Shown here piece after piece: positions 32,376 to 38,167 of a DNA stretch of 38,167 bases. The notes beneath the pieces were generated by a model. The model was not told the origin of the DNA. It saw nothing but the letters and a program-made list of their open reading frames with translations, and searched no databases. Location of the stretch: positions 1 through 38,167 of the forward strand of contig PANU01000087.1 in the NCBI GenBank assembly GCA_002707745.1, read 5' to 3'. The DNA is from Flavobacteriaceae bacterium. GTDB lineage: Bacteria > Bacteroidota > Bacteroidia > Flavobacteriales > Flavobacteriaceae. The position numbers and the translations under genes are program-made. The stretch's first letter is position 1, and each line of letters opens with the position of its first letter.

Positions 32376-34640
32376 ATGGAAGCACTATTTAATATGGAAA
32401 ATATTTATTTATTCATGCTAATTGCATTAGTTGTTTTAGCCGTGATAGATATCGTCGTTGGAGTAAGTAACGATGCTATAAACTTTTTAAACTCTGCTAT
32501 TGGTTCCAAAGCAATTTCTATGCGAACCATTATGATCGTGGCTAGTTTGGGTATTTTTATTGGCGCTGTCTTTTCCAGTGGCCTTATGGAAGTAGCCCGA
32601 AAGGGGATATTTGTCCCCGGACAATTCTATTTCGATGAGATCATGGTTATTTTTATGGCTGTAATGATCACAGATATCTTACTGCTGGATTTCTTTAATA
32701 CACTGGGTTTACCAACTTCTACAACAGTTTCTATCGTTTTCAACTTGTTAGGGGCTGCGGTTGTAATGTCCTGTATTAAAATAAGTAAGTCGGATACCGA
32801 AACACTTGCTAACCTTGCAGAATATATTAATACAGCAAAAGCTTTTGAAATTATCATGGGTATCTTATTATCTGTACTTATCGCTTTTACGATAGGAGCT
32901 TTGGTACAGTGGATTTCCAGATTAGTTTTCACCTTTCACTTTAAAGATAAAATGAAACACTTTGGAGCTGTGTTTGGCGGAATCGCATTAGCAGCTATTG
33001 GGTATTTTATTTTTATGAAAGGCCTAAAGGGAACCCCGTATTACGATGATTTTAAAGATATTATAGAAGGGAATGAGCTTGTAATATTGGGAAGTAGCTT
33101 TATATTCTTTACCTTATTTTCTTATGCTTTTCAGAAAATATTTAAGAAAAGTATCTTAATAATTGTAATTGCTGTTGGAACGTTTGGATTGGCTCTTGCT
33201 TTTTCAGGAAACGATTTGGTAAACTTTATCGGGGTGCCTATGGCAGCATACCATTCGTACGAATTTTGGGCAGCTTCGGGAGTAGATGCAAGTTTATTCT
33301 CTATGGAAATTTTAGAAAAGAAAGTACCTGCAGAACCGCTATTGTTATTTATTGCCGGTGCCATCATGGTAATTACACTTTGGTTCTCTAAAAAAGCCAA
33401 AACCGTTGCAGAAACCGAAATAAGTTTATCCCGTCAGGGAGAAACACACGAAAAGTTTGAACCCAATATGCTTTCCAGACTCATCGTAAGAGGAACCACT
33501 GGTCTGTCTTTTGGATTGGGCAAAGTTATTCCGGCAGCTGCTCAGGAAAAAATTAATAAAAGTTTTCAAAAACCCGACACGAAAGCCCTTACCAAGGATC
33601 AAAGTATAAATGCTCCTGCTTTCGATATGATTAGAGCCTCTGTAAACCTTATGGTTGCGGGTGTACTAATTTCAATTGCAACCACTATGAAACTCCCACT
33701 GTCCACTACCTACGTTACTTTTATGGTGGCCATGGGTACTTCCCTTGCAGACAGAGCCTGGGGAAGAGAAAGTGCTGTGTATAGAGTAGCCGGGGTTCTT
33801 AATGTAATTGGCGGATGGTTCTTTACAGCCATTGGTGCTTTTATTGCGTGTGGAGTTGTAGTGTTCCTTATACAATGGAACAAGGAGATTATGACCCCAA
33901 TACTCCTATTACTTACCGTTTTATTATTGGTAAGAAACTACCTTTCTCATAAAAAGAAAAGTGAAATATCCTTAGATCCAAGTAAACTAAAAAAGAGCGA
34001 AAGTAGTACGGTACAAGGTATTATTTCAGAAAGTGCCGACAACATCTCAAACGTCATTTCACGTACTAATAAAATTTATTCTATTGTGCTGAAAGGTCTG
34101 GCCAAAGAAGATTCTAAAGGACTTAAAAAAGGAAGAAAGCAAGTTGATAAGTTAGATGCAGAAATTGAAGAGCTACGGGACAATATTTTTTATCTCATTA
34201 AAAATCTGGATGAAACCAGTGTGCGTGGAAGCAATTTTTACATCATTATATTGGGGCACTTAACTGATATGGCACAGTCCTTGGATTTTATTGCCAAAAA
34301 GAGTTATAAACATATCAACAACAATCATAAAAAACTGAAATTCAGTCAAATTAAAGACCTTCAGGAAATAGACCAGACCCTTACTTCGGTTTTGGAAGAA
34401 ATAGAAGAAGTTTTTAATAGCCGAAAGTTTGAGCGTGTTAGTTTTGTACTTGCAAGAAAGAGTGAGGTGGAAGCAATGCTTTCTGATAAAATTCAGAAAC
34501 AAATTGACCGCACCCGAAGCGAAGAATCCAGTCCTAAAAATACAACCTTGTATTTTAATATTTTGTTAGAAACAAAAGACCTGGCTTCAGGGATTATGAA
34601 CCTGATGGAAGAATACTATTCAAGCTATAAACGCGAGTAA
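32376..34640 (+). CDS. Inorganic phosphate transporter (PiT) with C-terminal PhoU-like domain
   Basis: Inner-membrane low-affinity phosphate symporter of the PHO4/PiT family. The first signature is VGVSNDAINFLNSAIGSKAI (about 28-47); the second half has the matching segment LPLSTTYVTFMVAMGTSLADRAWG. About 11-12 membrane helices are visible to residue ~525. The last 210 residues are helical and charged, like a PhoU/DUF47 domain (LKKGRKQVDKLDAEIEELRDNI). Ordinary PiT proteins lack this tail, so it is a transporter-regulator fusion of 754 aa. Start ATG 32376 lies four bases after the -7 box. Confidence 0.92.
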   Translation: MEALFNMENIYLFMLIALVVLAVIDIVVGVSNDAINFLNSAIGSKAISMRTIMIVASLGIFIGAVFSSGLMEVARKGIFVPGQFYFDEIMVIFMAVMITDILLLDFFNTLGLPTSTTVSIVFNLLGAAVVMSCIKISKSDTETLANLAEYINTAKAFEIIMGILLSVLIAFTIGALVQWISRLVFTFHFKDKMKHFGAVFGGIALAAIGYFIFMKGLKGTPYYDDFKDIIEGNELVILGSSFIFFTLFSYAFQKIFKKSILIIVIAVGTFGLALAFSGNDLVNFIGVPMAAYHSYEFWAASGVDASLFSMEILEKKVPAEPLLLFIAGAIMVITLWFSKKAKTVAETEISLSRQGETHEKFEPNMLSRLIVRGTTGLSFGLGKVIPAAAQEKINKSFQKPDTKALTKDQSINAPAFDMIRASVNLMVAGVLISIATTMKLPLSTTYVTFMVAMGTSLADRAWGRESAVYRVAGVLNVIGGWFFTAIGAFIACGVVVFLIQWNKEIMTPILLLLTVLLLVRNYLSHKKKSEISLDPSKLKKSESSTVQGIISESADNISNVISRTNKIYSIVLKGLAKEDSKGLKKGRKQVDKLDAEIEELRDNIFYLIKNLDETSVRGSNFYIIILGHLTDMAQSLDFIAKKSYKHINNNHKKLKFSQIKDLQEIDQTLTSVLEEIEEVFNSRKFERVSFVLARKSEVEAMLSDKIQKQIDRTRSEESSPKNTTLYFNILLETKDLASGIMNLMEEYYSSYKRE

Positions 34641-34658
34641 TAACCAGGATACTATCCT

Positions 34659-34695
34659 TAAACCCCATATTGGCTTTGCTGATATGGGGTTTTTA
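34659..34695 (+). terminator. Rho-independent terminator of the PiT gene
   Basis: aaccccatat pairs with atatggggtt over an 11-nt loop and is followed by a T-rich tail. The tracked ORF of the next gene begins in this loop, so its true start is further down. Confidence 0.88.
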
Positions 34696-34771
34696 TTTTA
34701 TTTGCTTTTCTATAGACATGAAGCAACTTTCAGTATTGTTGTCTATCTTTAACTATCGAAACTACAAGCTT

Positions 34772-35479
34772 ATGAAATTTTATCTCCTAGCCTCCCTGCT
34801 GCTAATTTTGAACGTTACGAAACTATCTGCCCAAGAAATGAGCGCTTTAAATGTTTTAGAAAAAGCAATTGAGTACCACGATCCAAACGGAGCCTGGCAA
34901 CAATTTAACAACACGTTTCAAGTTACCATGACCACTCCCGGAAAACCCGACAGAGTAAGTGACATCCGTATAAACATTCCGCAAGATTATTTTAATCTTG
35001 TAAATAAGCGCGATGGAGATACCACTACCTACACCCTAAATAAAGGCAACTGCACTACCAGCATAACCGACTCCATAGCCCAGGCTGGCGCAAGAACCCC
35101 ATGTGAAACGGCTGCCCTTTACAAAAATTACTACACTTACCTCTACGGCCTCCCCATGAAGCTGAAAGATCCTGGGGCTAACCTGGCTCCAAAAGTTGAA
35201 AAAGTAACGTTTAAAGACAAAAAATATTTAAAGCTAAAAGTTACCTATGATGAAGCGGTAGGTAGCGATGTTTGGTTTTTCTACCTCAACCCAACCACCT
35301 ACGCTATGGAAGTATATCAGTTTTTTAAAGGCGAACCCGACGGCGCTGGAAAAGATACAGGCGAATACATACTACTCTCCGAAGAAAGCATTGTAAACGG
35401 AATTAAAATGCCAAAAGTCAGGGCGTGGTACTACAATAAGGATGATACGTACCTGGGAACAGATACCATTAGCAATTAA
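34772..35479 (+). CDS. Secreted protein of the DUF6503 type
   Basis: A 235-aa exported protein. ATG at 34772 gives signal peptide MKFYLLASLLLILNVTKLSAQ; the tracked start at 34670 lies in the terminator. The mature part begins ALNVLEKAIEYHDPNGAWQQF and includes RVSDIRINIPQDYF and GSDVWFFYLNPTTYAMEVYQF, which I take to be DUF6503, a flavobacterial family of unknown role; the DUF number is from memory. Two cysteines (GNCTT and TPCET) might form a disulphide. A -7-like box (TATCTTTA, 34744-34751) precedes it. No Pho-type heptamers are seen. Confidence 0.75.
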   Translation: MKFYLLASLLLILNVTKLSAQEMSALNVLEKAIEYHDPNGAWQQFNNTFQVTMTTPGKPDRVSDIRINIPQDYFNLVNKRDGDTTTYTLNKGNCTTSITDSIAQAGARTPCETAALYKNYYTYLYGLPMKLKDPGANLAPKVEKVTFKDKKYLKLKVTYDEAVGSDVWFFYLNPTTYAMEVYQFFKGEPDGAGKDTGEYILLSEESIVNGIKMPKVRAWYYNKDDTYLGTDTISN

Positions 35480-35548
35480 ATTACACTCCATCTAAAAACT
35501 GGCGTAAAATCTTATTCGAGGCTGGCTACTAATAGTTGTAATTAGGAT

Positions 35549-35590
35549 TTATAAAAAAAGGGAAACACTTTCGAGTTTCCCTTTTTATAA
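35549..35590. terminator. Bidirectional rho-independent terminator
   Basis: aagggaaac and gtttccctt form a strong stem flanked by A and T runs on both sides, between the DUF6503-type gene and the convergent nrdA. Confidence 0.85.
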
Positions 35591-35626
35591 ATAACGTATT
35601 TAATATTTTCCTTTCGGAAATATGGT

Positions 35627-38056
35627 TTACGAGCCACACATTAAACAATCTTCATCATTTTCATTGGCATTTTTGGACTGTTCCATTAGGTCTCTTAGCT
35701 CTTTTGCGGTTAATGGTTTGTCGTTAACTGCTTTGGTTGCGGTTACCTCGGCGGCTTCCACCATCGCTGCTACTGGCTCCTCTTTCTTCTCTTTTTTAAG
35801 TGTAAATTTAATTGCATCTACTGCGCTCTTGGTTCTCAGGTAATACATTCCCGTTTTTAAGCCGCTTTTCCAGGCGTAAAAGTGCATAGAAGTAAGCTTC
35901 GCCATATTGGCGTTTTCCATAAACAGATTCAGCGATTGCGACTGATCAATAAAATAGCCTCTGTGACGGGACATATCTATAATGTCTTTCATACTTAATT
36001 CCCAAACCGTTTTATACAGTTCTTTTAAATCCTGTGGAATTACGTCTACATCCTGGATAGAACCATTGGCACGCATAATTTCTTCTTTAAGATCGTCGTT
36101 CCAAAGGTTTAATTCAACTAAGTCTTCCAACAGGTGCTTGTTTACTACAATAAATTCACCACTTAATACACGCCTTGTGTAAATATTGGAGGTGTACGGC
36201 TCAAAAGCTTCGTTATTTCCTAAAATTTGTGAGGTAGATGCTGTTGGCATAGGTGCTACCAATAAGGAGTTACGCACGCCATGTTTTTTTACATCCTTAC
36301 GCAGTTTTCCCCAATCCCAACGACCGCTTAATTCTTCATCTTTTATATTCCATAGGTTGTGTTGGAACAAGCCTTCAGAAATTGGGGAACCTTTGTAGCT
36401 TTGGTAGGGTCCATCTGCTTTGGCTTCTTCCATAGAGGCTGTTACTGCTGCAAAATAGAGAGTTTCAAATATATCCTGGTTCAGTGTTTTTGCTTCGTCG
36501 CTTGTAAAAGGCATACGTAATTTAATAAACGTATCTGCCAGCCCTTGAATTCCCAAGCCAATTGGACGGTGACGGAAATTACTGTTTTCGGCTTCTTTTA
36601 CCGGGTAGTAGTTACGATCTATCACCACATTTAAGTTCTTGGTCACACGCTTGGTCACTTTAAACAATTCTTTGTGATCAAACTCTCCGTTTTTCACAAA
36701 CATAGGTAAAGCAATAGAAGCAAGGTTACATACTGCAACTTCATCTGGAGAGGTGTACTCCATAATTTCGGTACACAGATTAGACGAGCGGATAGTTCCT
36801 AAGTTTTTCTGGTTACTCTTACGGTTGGCTGCATCTTTATACAACATGTAAGGCGTTCCTGTTTCAATTTGAGATTCTAAAATTTTCTCCCAAAGTTCTC
36901 GTGCTTTCATTGTTTTTCTTCCTTTATCTTCTGCTTCGTACTTAAGATAAAGTGCTTCAAATTCTTCAGAATGCACATCACATAATCCCGGGCATTCGTT
37001 AGGGCACATTAAGGTCCACTCACCATCTTCTTGCACACGTTTCATAAATAAATCTGAAATCCACATGGCATAGAATAAATCTCTTGCACGCATTTCTTCT
37101 TTTCCGTGGTTTTTCTTTAAATCCAAGAAGTCCATAATATCTGCGTGCCATGTTTCCATATAAATAGCGAACGATCCTTTTCGTTTCCCACCTCCCTGGT
37201 CTACGTATCTTGCGGTGTCATTAAATACACGTAACATAGGCACAATACCATTGGAGGTACCATTAGTACCCGCAATATAAGATCCTGTTGCACGAATGTT
37301 ATGAATAGACAACCCAATACCTCCGGCAGATTGTGAAATTTTTGCGGTTTGTTTTAGTGTGTCGTAAATCCCGTCAATACTATCGTCTTTCATGGTAAGC
37401 AAGAAACATGAAGACATTTGAGGTTTTGGGGTTCCACTATTAAATAGTGTTGGGGTAGCGTGTGTAAAGTATTTTTTGGACATTAACTCATACGTCTCTT
37501 TTGCTGCTGCAAGATCGTTTAAGTGAATTCCAATAGAAACACGCATTAACATATGTTGTGGGCGCTCTGCAATTTGCCCGTTTAGCTTTAAAAGGTAAGA
37601 ACGTTCCAACGTTTTAAATCCAAAATAATCGTACCCAAAGTCACGGTTGTAGATAATGGTAGAGTCCAACTCATCTGCATTATCCTTAATAACTTTATAT
37701 ACCTCATCACTTAACAAGGGTGCTTTTTTACCTGTACGCGGATTCACATATTCGTACAGGTCTGTCATTACTTCAGAAAAGGTTTTCTTGGTGTTTTTGT
37801 GTAGGTTAGAGACCGAGATACGCGCTGCCAGACGTGCATAATCTGGATGGGATGTAGTCATAGTAGCCGCAATTTCGGCGGCCAGATTATCCAGCTCACT
37901 TGTGGTTACGCCATCGTACAATCCTTCAATTACCCGCATGGCAACCTTTACAGGGTCCACCAATTCGTTAAGGCCGTAACATAATTTACGTACCCGTGAG
38001 GTAATCTTGTCAAACATAATGGGCTCTTTGCGGCCGTCTCTTTTTACTACATTCAT
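35627..38056 (-). CDS. nrdA: Ribonucleoside-diphosphate reductase alpha subunit (class Ia)
   Basis: Large subunit reducing NDPs to dNDPs. It has an N-terminal ATP cone ([18 protein letters not shown]), the redox cysteine of MSSCFLLT, the NLCTE active site, the radical-transfer tyrosines in GMYYLRT and a C-terminal CLMC pair for thioredoxin. Length (809 aa) is typical. The tail before the cysteines (about 755-795) is low-complexity and charged. Upstream (minus strand) is a 9-bp tandem repeat reaching the window edge; nrdB is the expected neighbour there but is not visible. Confidence 0.97.
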   Translation of the reverse strand: MNVVKRDGRKEPIMFDKITSRVRKLCYGLNELVDPVKVAMRVIEGLYDGVTTSELDNLAAEIAATMTTSHPDYARLAARISVSNLHKNTKKTFSEVMTDLYEYVNPRTGKKAPLLSDEVYKVIKDNADELDSTIIYNRDFGYDYFGFKTLERSYLLKLNGQIAERPQHMLMRVSIGIHLNDLAAAKETYELMSKKYFTHATPTLFNSGTPKPQMSSCFLLTMKDDSIDGIYDTLKQTAKISQSAGGIGLSIHNIRATGSYIAGTNGTSNGIVPMLRVFNDTARYVDQGGGKRKGSFAIYMETWHADIMDFLDLKKNHGKEEMRARDLFYAMWISDLFMKRVQEDGEWTLMCPNECPGLCDVHSEEFEALYLKYEAEDKGRKTMKARELWEKILESQIETGTPYMLYKDAANRKSNQKNLGTIRSSNLCTEIMEYTSPDEVAVCNLASIALPMFVKNGEFDHKELFKVTKRVTKNLNVVIDRNYYPVKEAENSNFRHRPIGLGIQGLADTFIKLRMPFTSDEAKTLNQDIFETLYFAAVTASMEEAKADGPYQSYKGSPISEGLFQHNLWNIKDEELSGRWDWGKLRKDVKKHGVRNSLLVAPMPTASTSQILGNNEAFEPYTSNIYTRRVLSGEFIVVNKHLLEDLVELNLWNDDLKEEIMRANGSIQDVDVIPQDLKELYKTVWELSMKDIIDMSRHRGYFIDQSQSLNLFMENANMAKLTSMHFYAWKSGLKTGMYYLRTKSAVDAIKFTLKKEKKEEPVAAMVEAAEVTATKAVNDKPLTAKELRDLMEQSKNANENDEDCLMCGS

Positions 38057-38080
38057 TGTTCTTGCTTTTTGAGGTTAATT

Positions 38081-38167
38081 CTGTTGCTTCTGTTGCTTCT
38101 GTTGCTTCTGTTGCTTCTGTTGCTTCTGTTGCTTCTGTTGCTTCTGTTGCTTCTGTTGCTTCTGTTG
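38081..38167. repeat. 9-bp tandem repeat, open at the window edge
   Basis: The unit ctgttgctt repeats about 9.7 times with no visible change, starting 24 bases upstream of the nrdA ATG. On the minus strand the unit can read as EAT, KQQ or SNR in its three frames. The SNR frame ends at a TGA overlapping the nrdA start (ATGA), which would suit an upstream nrdB, but the gene itself is outside. Since the unit is a multiple of three, copy changes would not shift the frame. Confidence 0.95.

Noticed and set aside
38081-38167. CRISPR array
   Set aside because: A 9-bp unit without spacers is a simple tandem repeat.

Overview
The window is about 38 kb of low-GC chromosomal DNA from a member of the Bacteroidota, most likely Flavobacteriaceae. 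Evidence: -7 promoter boxes of the TAnnTTTG type, almost no Shine-Dalgarno sequences, several TTG starts, a TonB receptor with an N-terminal carboxypeptidase-like domain, a lipoprotein with an acid-rich sequence after the lipobox cysteine, and housekeeping proteins (AspRS, Dxs, NrdA, OdhA/B) that read as flavobacterial. No phage, IS element, CRISPR array or rRNA was seen. The window ends inside a 9-bp tandem repeat, which may be a contig end.

Layout. 1-2177: terminators, a long palindrome, tRNA-Ser(GGA), and tatD-ansA on the minus strand. 2300-5830: a retropepsin-like protease, a TPR histidine kinase with its NarL-type regulator, and an untracked 44-residue membrane ORF. 5853-10001: odhA-odhB (2-oxoglutarate dehydrogenase E1 and E2). 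10116-11696: an outer-membrane-like protein and a polyprenyl diphosphate synthase converging on a palindromic element. 11849-18788: a tetR-tolC-hlyD-RND efflux operon. 18853-21378: aspS, a small membrane protein and a cold-shock protein. 21414-25226: tadA, dxs, dgt. 25285-34695: a phosphate-acquisition block. 34772-38056: a DUF6503-like secreted protein and nrdA.

The most interesting part is the phosphate block. Five promoters share one architecture: TAACATT-like heptamers repeated every 11 bp (7 + 4 spacer), followed exactly 22 nt later by the TTTG of a mostly degenerate -7 box. This is the geometry of a PhoB box placed where the -33 element would be. The promoters lie upstream of a TonB receptor plus an internally duplicated beta-helix lipoprotein (two promoters, one with six in-phase heptamers), an OprO/OprP-like porin, a PiT phosphate transporter with a PhoU-like tail, and a roughly 90-nt unit ending in a strong terminator with no recognisable gene. 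That last unit looks like a new phosphate-responsive small RNA or tiny ORF. The regulator itself is not in the window, so the Pho assignment is inference from motif geometry and gene content.

Other points: a REP-like element that supplies the stop codons of both flanking genes, a G8 tract inside the RND pump gene, a TetR operator candidate, several predicted leaderless mRNAs, and two mini-ORFs whose stops overlap the start of the next gene.
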